DNA of 62,481 nucleotides from the IMG/VR virus record IMGVR_UViG_3300030103_001665, positions 1 through 62,481 of that record; one strand, written 5' to 3'. Source of the stretch: a virus. Under the pieces are notes generated by a model. The model was not told the origin of the DNA, made no database searches, and saw nothing but the letters and a program-made list of their open reading frames with translations. The translations under genes and the position numbers were made by a program. This document shows positions 33,219 to 41,178 of the stretch, piece by piece (position 1 is the first letter of the stretch; each line of letters begins with the position of its first letter).

Positions 33219-33459
33219 GACTGATGAACAAATTGAACAATTAGCTCAACGTGTAGCAAAATTAATAATTAATAATTTACACGAAGGATTAATTAGTGGA
33301 TTAAATGAATGGGAACCAGATGAAGAAGAAGATCTATTAGCTGAATTAGCTAAATGCATGACTTTGTTAGATAAGTATTTAAAAGCAGAGCAATATGAAA
33401 AATGCGAAATAATTAAAAATAAAATAAAAACAATAGAAAATAAACTTAGAAGATTATGA
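33217..33459 (+). CDS. Small helical protein with UVR-like motif (80 aa)
   Basis: Acidic middle (EWEPDEEEDLLAELAKCM) followed by LLDKYLKAEQYEKCEIIKNK, a helical hairpin resembling the UVR motif that mediates UvrB/UvrC or ClpC contacts. Its stop overlaps the ligase start. Perhaps a small adaptor. Function unproven. Confidence 0.55.
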   Translation: MTDEQIEQLAQRVAKLIINNLHEGLISGLNEWEPDEEEDLLAELAKCMTLLDKYLKAEQYEKCEIIKNKIKTIENKLRRL

Positions 33460-34292
33460 TGAAACCAATGTTAGCACACAAGTTTGATATTAAAAGAGTT
33501 GATTACTCTGAACCTGTGTATATTCAACCTAAACTAGACGGCGTCCGTTGTCTATTTACTAAAGATGGTGCTTTTTCTCGCACCGGTAAACAATTTATGA
33601 ATGTAGCTCATATTCATGCAGAGCTTATACCATTTTTTCAACAACAACCAGACGTTGTACTTGATGGTGAATTATACAATCATAAATTAAAAAATGATTT
33701 TGAAAAAATTATATCATTAGTACGTAAACAAAAACCTACAGCTGATGATAGATTAGAAGCTAGACAACTTGTACAGTTTCACGTGTATGATTATTTTGAT
33801 GGTGTTATGTATGATAATTATGAACAACGCATGAATCAACTAAACTGTGTTAATTTTTATGGTAAAAGTATAAAATATGTACCATCTTACAAAGTAAACA
33901 AACATGAAGAAGCTCTTAATATGCATCATGATGGTTTTCTAGCTGATGGTTATGAAGGTTCAATACTAAGACTAAATGGTTTATATAAACACGGTAGATC
34001 TTATGATCTTATGAAATTTAAAGACTTCAGCGATACTGAAGCAACTATTATAGGTTATGAAACAGGTAAAGGTAAACGCGAAGGTACTATTGGTAAATTC
34101 TTAATGCAAGATGATGAAGGTGTTAAGTTCGGTTGTCCTCCAGGTAAAGGCTACAACTACAAAGACCTAGCTAATATACTTGATAACATTGGCGATTATA
34201 TTGGCAAACGTGCTACCTTTACTTATTTCCAACGAACACAAGCAGGTTCATACAGACACCCGCTATTTAAATGTATTAGAAATTATGAATAA
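33459..34292 (+). CDS. ATP-dependent DNA ligase
   Basis: Residues 20-30 hold motif I, IQPKLDGVR, with the adenylated lysine near residue 25. DGELY (near 68), HVYDYFDG, DGYEGSILRL and LMKFKDF are nucleotidyltransferase motifs III-V. A C-terminal OB-type domain is short (TEATIIGYETGKGKREG onward). About 277 residues, a compact phage ligase. It seals Okazaki fragments and repair nicks. ATG codons at 33456 and 33459 are both possible; the first overlaps the upstream stop as ATGA. Confidence 0.93.
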   Translation: MKPMLAHKFDIKRVDYSEPVYIQPKLDGVRCLFTKDGAFSRTGKQFMNVAHIHAELIPFFQQQPDVVLDGELYNHKLKNDFEKIISLVRKQKPTADDRLEARQLVQFHVYDYFDGVMYDNYEQRMNQLNCVNFYGKSIKYVPSYKVNKHEEALNMHHDGFLADGYEGSILRLNGLYKHGRSYDLMKFKDFSDTEATIIGYETGKGKREGTIGKFLMQDDEGVKFGCPPGKGYNYKDLANILDNIGDYIGKRATFTYFQRTQAGSYRHPLFKCIRNYE

Positions 34293-34395
34293 ATTAATAT
34301 GGCAATTATACAACGACAATATGATAAGCGAAGAGGTAGCAAACCTCTTATTAGACAAACATTATAATAGACTAAATCACAAACGATATAGATGA
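34285..34395 (+). CDS. Tiny protein overlapping ligase end (36 aa)
   Basis: MNKLIWQLYNDNMISEEVAN then a basic tail. It overlaps the ligase stop by 8 bases, and its TGA stop shares ATGA with the next start, the usual pattern of coupled genes. Helical; function unknown. Confidence 0.55.
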   Translation: MNKLIWQLYNDNMISEEVANLLLDKHYNRLNHKRYR

Positions 34396-34904
34396 ATATA
34401 TTTTATTTACATTCTGACCCAGTTAAAGCTGCAAATATACAATACAATAAACATGTAGTTAAAATGATCTTAGAATCAGCTCAAATGCTTTGTACAGCTC
34501 ATCATCATTATGCTGAATTGTTAAATTATGATGCAGATTATATACCTTATAAAAAAGCACATTATAATCATCCGTCAACAATATGGACTAGACAAAACAG
34601 TAGACAATACTATTGGCTTTTTCATCATATGTTGGCTCTTGGTAATGAGTACACTAAACGTTATGGTAAGAAACATCTTAGTATAACAAAGTGTTTTGAT
34701 GCTCTTAAAAATTGTCCTGTAGGTATGCCTTTAGGCGGTGAGTTTAACGAACCACCTCAAGCTATGCCTGATGAGTACAAAGTTCCAGGTTGTAGCATCA
34801 CAGCTTATTGGAATTATTATGAAGGTGAAAAATATTTAGTAGCAGGAGCTACAGAAGAATTAATAACAAGAAATAAACTATATGACACGAAGAAAATTAT
34901 ATGA
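34392..34904 (+). CDS. Conserved phage protein (170 aa)
   Basis: Begins MNIFYLHSDPVKAANIQYNK and continues HVVKMILESAQMLCTAHHHY, a signature conserved in many phages including cyanophages. A further block HPSTIWTRQNSRQYYWLFHH carries invariant-looking His, Pro, Trp, Arg and Tyr residues, suggesting an enzyme active site. Some databases label such proteins as pyrimidine-dimer glycosylase-like, but I see no convincing match to T4 endonuclease V. Lies between ligase and the sigma factor, consistent with DNA metabolism. Confidence 0.65.
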   Translation: MNIFYLHSDPVKAANIQYNKHVVKMILESAQMLCTAHHHYAELLNYDADYIPYKKAHYNHPSTIWTRQNSRQYYWLFHHMLALGNEYTKRYGKKHLSITKCFDALKNCPVGMPLGGEFNEPPQAMPDEYKVPGCSITAYWNYYEGEKYLVAGATEELITRNKLYDTKKII

Positions 34905-34983
34905 ACACTTAATGAGTACCAATATTTTTGGTATAAAAGATAAAATAAAACAATTTAAAAAAGCAAAAAAGAGGAAAAAATGA
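34882..34983 (+). CDS. Tiny basic protein (33 aa)
   Basis: MTRRKLYEHLMSTNIFGIKD followed by a lysine-rich tail (KKAKKRKK). It overlaps the preceding gene by 23 bases and the sigma gene start by 4 (ATGA). This double coupling supports translation. Charge suggests nucleic acid contact or merely a coupling peptide. Confidence 0.5.
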   Translation: MTRRKLYEHLMSTNIFGIKDKIKQFKKAKKRKK

Positions 34984-35723
34984 AAAAATATAATATACAA
35001 AATTATATTCGATATAAAGAAGATTTAAAAGAATCTATACCAATTGACAAGCTTTATAAAGAATATAGTAGAAACCAACTTATAGTTAAATTTTTACCTT
35101 TAGTAGAAACTATGGCTAGAAAATTTTCAACTAGTCAACAAGCTTCTGGTATTTTAACAATCATGGATTTAATACAAATAGGTAGTTTAGGATTAACTAA
35201 AGCTGTTGACAAATTAGATTGGGATAAACTAGAAGAATCAGAAGATATAGAAAAAACATTAAAATCTTTTTTTAGTAAAAGAATTAAAGGTGCTATACGT
35301 AGACAAATTGACCAATTAAGAGGCAACATAAGAATACCAGAGCATAAACTTAATGAAATTAGAAATAGTAAAGATAAAAAAATGGTAGCAATGTTTTTTA
35401 ATTCTATATTTTTAAGTATTGACGTAAAAGTAAATGATGAAGATTTATTTAATCAAATACCTGATAAATCAGAACCATATAACATACCATTAATGAATGC
35501 TTATTTAAAAAGTTTAATGAGTAAACATCTTAGTGATTCACAATATGAAGTATTAAGATTATCTTATGGACTTGATTGTGATAAGTATTCAGCAAAAGAA
35601 ATTGCTGCAGAACTTAAGCTTGAAGGAAGCGGTAGTTATGTAAGAGTTTCTGAGCTAAAAAAACAAGCCGTACAGACTTTAATAGATAATGTAGATCACT
35701 CGCAAGTGCTTGACTATCTATAA
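34980..35723 (+). CDS. Sigma-70-family RNA polymerase sigma factor
   Basis: The 247-residue protein has region 2 (YSRNQLIVKFLPLVETMARK, then ILTIMDLIQIGSLGLTKAVD at ~60-80), region 2.3-3.0 (RIKGAIRRQIDQLRGNIRIP plus EHKLNE, as in RpoD WIRQAITRAI...RTIRIPVH) and region 4 (LSDSQYEVLRLSYGLDCDKY, SAKEIAAELKL, then a recognition helix near SYVRVSELKKQA). It should direct host core polymerase to phage promoters, which is needed because no phage RNA polymerase is present. The spacer between regions 3 and 4 is shorter than in housekeeping sigmas. Preceded by GAGG in its leader, unusual here. Confidence 0.88.
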   Translation: MKKYNIQNYIRYKEDLKESIPIDKLYKEYSRNQLIVKFLPLVETMARKFSTSQQASGILTIMDLIQIGSLGLTKAVDKLDWDKLEESEDIEKTLKSFFSKRIKGAIRRQIDQLRGNIRIPEHKLNEIRNSKDKKMVAMFFNSIFLSIDVKVNDEDLFNQIPDKSEPYNIPLMNAYLKSLMSKHLSDSQYEVLRLSYGLDCDKYSAKEIAAELKLEGSGSYVRVSELKKQAVQTLIDNVDHSQVLDYL

Positions 35724-35766
35724 GTTAGATATGTAAATTAAACTAATAACATGTAATTATATTAAT

Positions 35767-36279
35767 ATGACCATTAACGAAAAATTATCAACAATTCAGA
35801 CAAAGTTTAAATCGAAAAAAAGTAGATTTAACTCATTCGGTAAATATTACTTCCGGTCAGCCGAAGACATTCTCGAAGCAACAAAACCCTACTTATTAGA
35901 GTTAGGAGTATCAGTAGTAATTAATGAAGAACTTATTCCAAATGAATATGTTACTGTATTAAAAACAACTGCAACTATAACTGATGGTAAAGAAACAATT
36001 AATGCAACAGCAATAGTTGGGGTAGATCTAGAACAAAAAGGTATGCAAATGCCTCAGCGTTTTGGTTCCGCATCGAGCTATGGGAAGAAATATGCATTAG
36101 GAAATTTATTCCTAATTGACGATACTAAAGATAGTGATGCTACTAATACACACGGAAAAGATAAACTTAAAGACATTAACAAAGCTAAAAGTTATATTCA
36201 ATCTGGAGGTAAAATAGATGCTATTAAAAAGAAGTATCAACTAACGCCTGATCAAGAACAGGCACTTAAAACACTTTAA
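35767..36279 (+). CDS. erf: Erf-family single-strand annealing protein
   Basis: The core QMPQRFGSASSYGKKYALGN (near residues 92-111) followed by LFLIDDTKDSDAT is the Erf/Redbeta-superfamily signature (GSAxTYaRRYaL-type). N-terminal residues 1-90 make the beta-beta-alpha annealing fold; C-terminal 40 residues are a short helical domain (LTPDQEQAL). It pairs complementary ssDNA during recombination and replication. Directly followed by an exonuclease and an SSB-like gene, forming a recombination operon. Confidence 0.85.
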   Translation: MTINEKLSTIQTKFKSKKSRFNSFGKYYFRSAEDILEATKPYLLELGVSVVINEELIPNEYVTVLKTTATITDGKETINATAIVGVDLEQKGMQMPQRFGSASSYGKKYALGNLFLIDDTKDSDATNTHGKDKLKDINKAKSYIQSGGKIDAIKKKYQLTPDQEQALKTL

Positions 36280-37010
36280 TGAAAAAAGAAGATGTAATTA
36301 AAAAGTTACGTAATGATGAAGATTACTATGGAAATTTTGGTAAAAAATATCTTAGTAATTCTGATATTAGTGCTTTACTTACAAATCCTTTAGCTTTAGG
36401 ACAGCAGCAAGCTCAGCGACCTGCATTTCTAGTTGGTGGATACTTTCATACCGCTATACTAGAACCAGATAAACTGAAAAAGTACAAGGTTATACCTTCG
36501 TCAACTAGAAACACTAAAGCTTATAAAGAGATGTCTGGTGGTGAACTATGTTTATTACAGCACGAAGTCGATGCAATAGAACTTATGACTGACAAAATGT
36601 TAGACAATACAGTTTGTAAAGCAATGATACGTGATGCTAATACAGAGTACGAACTACCAAGTATTAAAGAGATTGAGGGTGAAATGTGGAAAGGAAAAGC
36701 AGATATTGTAAATCACAATGAGAAGCTAGTCATTGATTTGAAAACGACAGCTGACATAACTAAATTTAAATGGTCTGCATCCAAATACAATTACGATTCT
36801 CAAGCTTATATTTATAGTGAGTTGTTTGGTTATGAGATGGTTTTTATTGTAATAGATAAAAATACTCATCAACTAGGCATCTTTGACTGCTCACCAGAAT
36901 TTTATGCAAAAGGTCAAGACAAAGTCCAACGAGCAGTGGAATCTTATAGATTATTTTATAAGAACGATAACTTTGACCCAAAGCAATATTTTATTAATAA
37001 AACCTTATAA
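36279..37010 (+). CDS. PD-(D/E)XK exonuclease (RecE/Cas4-like)
   Basis: SNSDISALLTNPLALGQQQA begins a fold typical of phage exonucleases paired with annealing proteins. The catalytic signature GKADIVNHNEKLVIDLKTT (near 149-168) contains the D-x(n)-D/E-x-K arrangement, and YDSQAYIYSELFGYE follows with the conserved QxxxY. It would resect double-strand ends for the Erf protein; the one-base overlap (TAATG) with erf couples their synthesis. Length 243 residues, normal for the family. Confidence 0.83.
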   Translation: MKKEDVIKKLRNDEDYYGNFGKKYLSNSDISALLTNPLALGQQQAQRPAFLVGGYFHTAILEPDKLKKYKVIPSSTRNTKAYKEMSGGELCLLQHEVDAIELMTDKMLDNTVCKAMIRDANTEYELPSIKEIEGEMWKGKADIVNHNEKLVIDLKTTADITKFKWSASKYNYDSQAYIYSELFGYEMVFIVIDKNTHQLGIFDCSPEFYAKGQDKVQRAVESYRLFYKNDNFDPKQYFINKTL

Positions 37011-37011
37011 C

Positions 37012-37191
37012 ATGGCAAGAACCAGAAAAAACCAAACAAAAGTTTGTAGCGTAACAGGATTAGAAACTAGTGTAAATAATTTTTACAATAATCAAACTCA
37101 TGTTAAAGCTGTAGACAATTTAAGAAGAACGACAGGGGCTACTAAAGAGCAATTGTCAAGAATGTTTAACCAAATTAATCAATACGTATAA
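37012..37191 (+). CDS. Small basic protein (59 aa)
   Basis: The ATG at 37012 gives MARTRKNQTKVCSVTGLETS. An ATG further upstream lies inside the exonuclease gene. Basic N-terminus and helical C-terminus (TTGATKEQLSRMFNQIN); the phrase resembles small Cys-containing phage proteins with unknown role. Located between exonuclease and SSB-like genes. Confidence 0.6.
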   Translation: MARTRKNQTKVCSVTGLETSVNNFYNNQTHVKAVDNLRRTTGATKEQLSRMFNQINQYV

Positions 37192-37192
37192 T

Positions 37193-37504
37193 ATGGCAGG
37201 TATAATTAAAGGTAGTATTAATTTATCAGAAATACCTAAGGATAAAATTATTCCAGGTAAAAAAGGTAAATATCTACCAATATCAATTACGATAAACGAT
37301 GAAATCGATCAGTTCGGTAACTTCGGTCCAATCATAGTTGATCAATCAAAAGAGGAAAGAGAAGCTAAAGTTGCTAAGAAATATCTTGGTAATGTTAGAG
37401 TTGTATGGAGCAACGGAACTTTTCCTGAAGCACCAAAACAAGGTGCACCAGCTCCAGCACTAAAAGCTGCAGCAGTAAAAGTAGAAGACGATTTACCATT
37501 TTAA
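37193..37504 (+). CDS. Single-strand DNA-binding protein-like (103 aa)
   Basis: The N-terminal 70 residues suit a small OB-type beta fold (GKYLPISITINDEID, GNVRVVWSNG), then a Pro/Ala-rich linker and the C-terminal tip EDDLPF, which copies the acidic DDDIPF-type tail that bacterial SSBs use to recruit partners. It lies between recombination genes and primase-helicase, as expected for an SSB. The core is shorter than E. coli SSB, so the assignment rests on tail and context. Confidence 0.68.
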   Translation: MAGIIKGSINLSEIPKDKIIPGKKGKYLPISITINDEIDQFGNFGPIIVDQSKEEREAKVAKKYLGNVRVVWSNGTFPEAPKQGAPAPALKAAAVKVEDDLPF

Positions 37505-37514
37505 ATTAAATTAA

Positions 37515-39230
37515 ATGCAAGTAGAACAATACGAGATTAATGGATTTGCTATTGATACATTCAATCAGCATGGCCTAGAAGTTGGCAAGAAACAAGGGAC
37601 GTGTCCTTTGTGCTCACATACTAGGAAACCTAAGAATCAGAAGCTTAAATGTGCTTCTTATGATTGGGAACGGGGTCTCGGAACTTGTCACAATTGTAAT
37701 TCTACTTTTCAATTACATACATATAACCGTAAGGGATCAAACGAAAAGGAATATGTAAGGCCAGAGATGACTAAATATCTTTGTGTAAAAGATAAAACTC
37801 AACAATGGTTTGAAAGTAGAGGTATAACTCAACAGACCTTGGACGATCTTAAAGTTGGTCAAGGTCTTGAGTATATGCCACAAACTGGCAAGCAAGAGAA
37901 CACAATACAATTTAACTATGTAATTGGTAATCAACTTATTAATGTAAAATATAGAGACGGTAGAAAAAACTTTAAATTATATAAAGGTGCTGAAAAAATA
38001 TTTTATAACATTAATAGTGTTGTAGGATATGACAGTTGCGTTATAACTGAAGGAGAAATGGATGTATTAGCTTTGCATGAAGCTGGTGTAAAAAATGCTA
38101 TATCAGTTCCTAATGGCGCAACATTAAGTCATAACAATTTAGATTACTTAGATAATTGTATAGATTATTTTGATGATAAAACAAAGATAATACTAGCATT
38201 AGATACTGATGATCCAGGTTTAGCATTAAGAGCAGAGTTAGTTAGAAGACTAGGTGCTGAAACTTGTTATCTTGTAGATTTTGAAGACTGTAAAGATGCT
38301 AATGAATATCTTATAAAATATGGTAAAGAAAAGCTTAAACAAGTTATTAGTAAAGCAAGATCTTATCCATTAGAAAATGTAACCACATTTAAAGATATTG
38401 AAGGAGATGTTAAAGACTTTGTTAAAAACGGTTTTAAACCAGGTTATCAAGTAGGTTTATCAAACTTTGATGCAATATTTAGTACATATACTAGTCAGTT
38501 TATAACTGTTACTGGTATACCAAGTTCTGGTAAATCAGATTTTGTAGATCAAATGGTTGTAGGTTATAATAAAAACTATGGTTGGAAAACAGGTTTTGCT
38601 TCACCAGAAAACAGTCCTAATTATTTGCATGCTCATAAATTGATGCGTAAATGCTGGGGTAATATGCCTGAAGTAGAAGATATTGATTCAGATAAATGGA
38701 AAGAAGTTGGTAGTCATGTTAATGATAATTTCTTTTTTATTGATATGGATAAGTATAGTCTTGAATCAGTGTTACGTAAAGGTGCTGAGCTAGTTAAACG
38801 TAAAGGCATTAAATGCTTAGTCATTGACCCTTTTAATAAAGTTAGAGATAAAAACGCTAGCTCCTTAGATGTTAATACATATACTATGGAGTATTTAACT
38901 AAAATAGAAAACTTTGCTAAAAAGTTTGATGTATTAGTTTTTATTGTGGCTCATCCAACTAAAATGTATAAAGATAAAGACGGACAAATTGAAGAACCAA
39001 ATATGTATAACATTAAAGGTGGTGGTGAATGGTATGATGCTAGTTACCACGGTATATTAGTTCATAGAGATTATGATGCTAAAACAGTTAAAGCAAAAGT
39101 ACTTAAAGTTAAGTTTCAAAACCTTGGTGAAAATGGTGCTGAAGCTCATTTTAAATGGGAACCAAAATCAGGCTCATTTATACCACATGTCATAGATAAA
39201 ATTAAAGATGAACCAATGCCTTGGGAATAA
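37515..39230 (+). CDS. Primase-helicase, T7 gp4-like
   Basis: Zinc-binding primase region (C30, C33, C58, C61), then a TOPRIM domain with VITEGEMDVLALHEAG (near 173-188) and LDTDDPGLA. The C-terminal DnaB/RecA helicase has Walker A GIPSSGKSDF (near 333) and Walker B CLVIDPFNKV (near 433), with the helicase motif IVAHPTKM downstream. It makes primers and unwinds DNA at the fork. At 571 residues, it is the same size as T7 gp4 (566). With no phage polymerase seen, it presumably works with the host replicase. Confidence 0.93.
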   Translation: MQVEQYEINGFAIDTFNQHGLEVGKKQGTCPLCSHTRKPKNQKLKCASYDWERGLGTCHNCNSTFQLHTYNRKGSNEKEYVRPEMTKYLCVKDKTQQWFESRGITQQTLDDLKVGQGLEYMPQTGKQENTIQFNYVIGNQLINVKYRDGRKNFKLYKGAEKIFYNINSVVGYDSCVITEGEMDVLALHEAGVKNAISVPNGATLSHNNLDYLDNCIDYFDDKTKIILALDTDDPGLALRAELVRRLGAETCYLVDFEDCKDANEYLIKYGKEKLKQVISKARSYPLENVTTFKDIEGDVKDFVKNGFKPGYQVGLSNFDAIFSTYTSQFITVTGIPSSGKSDFVDQMVVGYNKNYGWKTGFASPENSPNYLHAHKLMRKCWGNMPEVEDIDSDKWKEVGSHVNDNFFFIDMDKYSLESVLRKGAELVKRKGIKCLVIDPFNKVRDKNASSLDVNTYTMEYLTKIENFAKKFDVLVFIVAHPTKMYKDKDGQIEEPNMYNIKGGGEWYDASYHGILVHRDYDAKTVKAKVLKVKFQNLGENGAEAHFKWEPKSGSFIPHVIDKIKDEPMPWE

Positions 39231-39479
39231 ATGCCACGAAAGAAAGATGTAATGGGACAATATATGCCTAGCGAAAAAGATAGAGAAGCTTACGCTTGGT
39301 GTATAAACAACGGAATATATATATCACCGTTTGCAAATGGAGAAGGAGCTTGGTATATAGAAATTAAAATGAATAATAAAATAAATAGATCTCCATTAAC
39401 ATATGGTCCAGTTTCAATATGGATACAGATGTATGAGTTCTATAAATACTATTATAAAAAATATGCGCAGAAAATTTAA
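39231..39479 (+). CDS. Hypothetical protein (82 aa)
   Basis: Starts directly after the helicase stop with no gap. MPRKKDVMGQYMPSEKDREA then YAWCINNGIYISPFANGEG and a Tyr/Lys-rich tail. The beta-rich centre is unlike common domains. It overlaps the following enzyme start by 17 bases. Similar small proteins occur in marine phage replication regions. Confidence 0.6.
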   Translation: MPRKKDVMGQYMPSEKDREAYAWCINNGIYISPFANGEGAWYIEIKMNNKINRSPLTYGPVSIWIQMYEFYKYYYKKYAQKI

Positions 39480-40104
39480 AAATGCAGAAGAAGCTTATAA
39501 TTATTTTCTAGATAAGATTATAATTGAAGGTGTTACATTTGGTGATACTAAAGCTTTATTTAATGTAGGTTTTACAATGGAAAATCCATTAGATAACCAC
39601 ATTATTAATAAAGAACGTAATTGGAAACTAGACTATGCTGAGGCTGAATGGCAATGGTATTTGTCTGGTGATCCTAATATTAAAAAACTAGGAGAAATAT
39701 ATGGTAAAATACCTGCTATATGGGAACGTATGGCTGATAGTAAAGGATATGTTAATTCTAATTATGGTTGGCAATGGCAGCGTTATGATCAAATAGATTA
39801 TGTTGTTGCAAAACTTAAAAATGTAAAAGATACAAGACATGCCGCAATATCTATTTATGATGCAAAAGAACATGATAGTTATGCTAAAGATACACCTTGT
39901 ACTTACGCGGTTCAGTTTACAATATTAAACAATAGACTAAATATGGCTGTTCTAATGCGTTCTAATGATCTCTGGTATGGTTTCTGTAATGACCAATACC
40001 AATTTAGTAACTTACAAAAATTAATTGCAGATAAATTAGATATTAAAGTTGGTGAATATTATCATTATGCACACAACTTGCATCTCTATAATAATAAATT
40101 ATAA
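39463..40104 (+). CDS. Thymidylate synthase/dCMP hydroxymethylase-like enzyme, C-terminally short (213 aa)
   Basis: EAEWQWYLSGDPNIKKL matches the ThyA Glu58 helix. KDTRHA aligns with the phosphate-binding arginine region, DTPCTYAVQF with the catalytic Cys (Cys146 of E. coli), and MRSNDLWYG with RSCD. YHYAHNLHLYNN gives the HxY of the dUMP site. The position of Asn177, which selects dUMP, is Asp in GFCNDQYQF by my alignment, as in T4 dCMP hydroxymethylase. The chain stops just after HLY, lacking about 50 C-terminal residues that close the folate site. The ATG at 39463 fits an overlap with the upstream gene. It may modify dCMP; activity is unproven. Confidence 0.72.
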   Translation: MRRKFKNAEEAYNYFLDKIIIEGVTFGDTKALFNVGFTMENPLDNHIINKERNWKLDYAEAEWQWYLSGDPNIKKLGEIYGKIPAIWERMADSKGYVNSNYGWQWQRYDQIDYVVAKLKNVKDTRHAAISIYDAKEHDSYAKDTPCTYAVQFTILNNRLNMAVLMRSNDLWYGFCNDQYQFSNLQKLIADKLDIKVGEYYHYAHNLHLYNNKL

Positions 40105-40106
40105 AT

Positions 40107-40892
40107 ATGTATTATTTATATCACATTCCTGGTAAAAAGATTGGTGTTACGTGTAATCTTAATAAAAGAGTTACGTTAACGCAGGGTTATAACCCAGATG
40201 AATATGAAGTTCTTGATCAGTCCGATGATATAGATTATATATCAGAGAAAGAGATAGAACTTCAACAGTCTTATGGCTATAAGATAGATCGTAAAAAATA
40301 TAATGAACTATTTAAATTTAATAAAAAAATGAAAATAAACGTAACAGAACAAACTACTACGTTTCCATGTCCAGTTAATAAATTAAAAGGACAACTGTTA
40401 GATAATATAGGTATGGAGTGGGAGACCGAACATGGTACTTTACATATCACAGAGAAAACAGTTCCTTGGATAATGAAAAACGTTAAAACATCTATGTATA
40501 ACAACAATAGATGCTACGTGTATAATAAAGCTTTTGCAAGATTATACGATAATAATAATTTGTTTTCAGAACCAATAATGGTTCAATGTGAAGATGATGC
40601 AATGTTTAGTAGAATTAGAGAATGGGCACAGGATAGAGGATTATACGATAAGGGTAATGCTCATACTCAATATGTAAAGCTTCAAGAAGAAGCTGGTGAA
40701 TTAGCTAAAGCATTACTTAAAGAAGACAAACCTGAAATTATAGATGCTATTGGAGATATGGTTGTTGTATTAACAAATTTGTCACACATGCAAGGTGTTA
40801 CAATAGAACACTGTATTGATAGCGCTTATAAAGTTATTAGTAAACGAACAGGTAAAATGATTAACGGAACATTTGTAAAAGATGAAAATTAA
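40107..40892 (+). CDS. GIY-YIG domain fused to MazG-type pyrophosphohydrolase (261 aa)
   Basis: Residues 1-70 resemble a GIY-YIG nuclease (YYLYHIPGKKIGVTCNLNKR with motif-like Tyr, Gly and Arg and a later conserved Glu in SEKEIELQQSYGY). Residues ~90-165 are a connector of unknown fold. Residues ~175-250 are a MazG-like all-alpha NTP pyrophosphohydrolase: YVKLQEEAGELAKALLKEDK with the E-E-x-x-E pattern and EIIDAIGDMVVVLTNLS with E-x-x-D. MazG removes unwanted NTPs or alters ppGpp levels. Location beside the ThyA-like enzyme and RNR suits nucleotide-pool control. Confidence 0.72.
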   Translation: MYYLYHIPGKKIGVTCNLNKRVTLTQGYNPDEYEVLDQSDDIDYISEKEIELQQSYGYKIDRKKYNELFKFNKKMKINVTEQTTTFPCPVNKLKGQLLDNIGMEWETEHGTLHITEKTVPWIMKNVKTSMYNNNRCYVYNKAFARLYDNNNLFSEPIMVQCEDDAMFSRIREWAQDRGLYDKGNAHTQYVKLQEEAGELAKALLKEDKPEIIDAIGDMVVVLTNLSHMQGVTIEHCIDSAYKVISKRTGKMINGTFVKDEN

Positions 40893-41178
40893 AACTAAAG
40901 ACAAGATAGTACAAACTGTACTAAGGAAGATGGACGAACGTAGTTTAATAGGCCAAAAGAAATATGGAGCTACAATGATGCAAGAAATTGAAGGTCAAGA
41001 AAAAGATCTTAATCGTTTTCTAATTGATGTACAAGAAGAATTAATGGATGCATTATTATATATTGAAGCAGCTAAACGCTGTTTAACTGATGAAATAGAA
41101 GAATGCATGATCAATAGACAAAAAAGTTTTAATGATAACATTTCAAATATCGAAGTATACGATGAAAAAGAGTTATAA
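40882..41178 (+). CDS. MazG-like nucleoside pyrophosphohydrolase candidate (98 aa)
   Basis: Residues 20-65 contain GQKKYGATMMQEIEGQEKDL and VQEELMDALLYIEAAKR, the QEE(L)xDALxY pattern of small phage MazG-like proteins, including dATP/dGTP-type pyrophosphohydrolases. It overlaps the fusion gene by 11 bases. Two such enzymes in a row suggest different dNTP targets; the split between them cannot be seen from sequence. Confidence 0.58.
   Translation: MKIKTKDKIVQTVLRKMDERSLIGQKKYGATMMQEIEGQEKDLNRFLIDVQEELMDALLYIEAAKRCLTDEIEECMINRQKSFNDNISNIEVYDEKEL

Noticed and set aside
34392-34904. T4 endonuclease V-type pyrimidine-dimer glycosylase
   Set aside because: Start phrase recalls database labels of that name but none of the endonuclease V catalytic sequence is visible.
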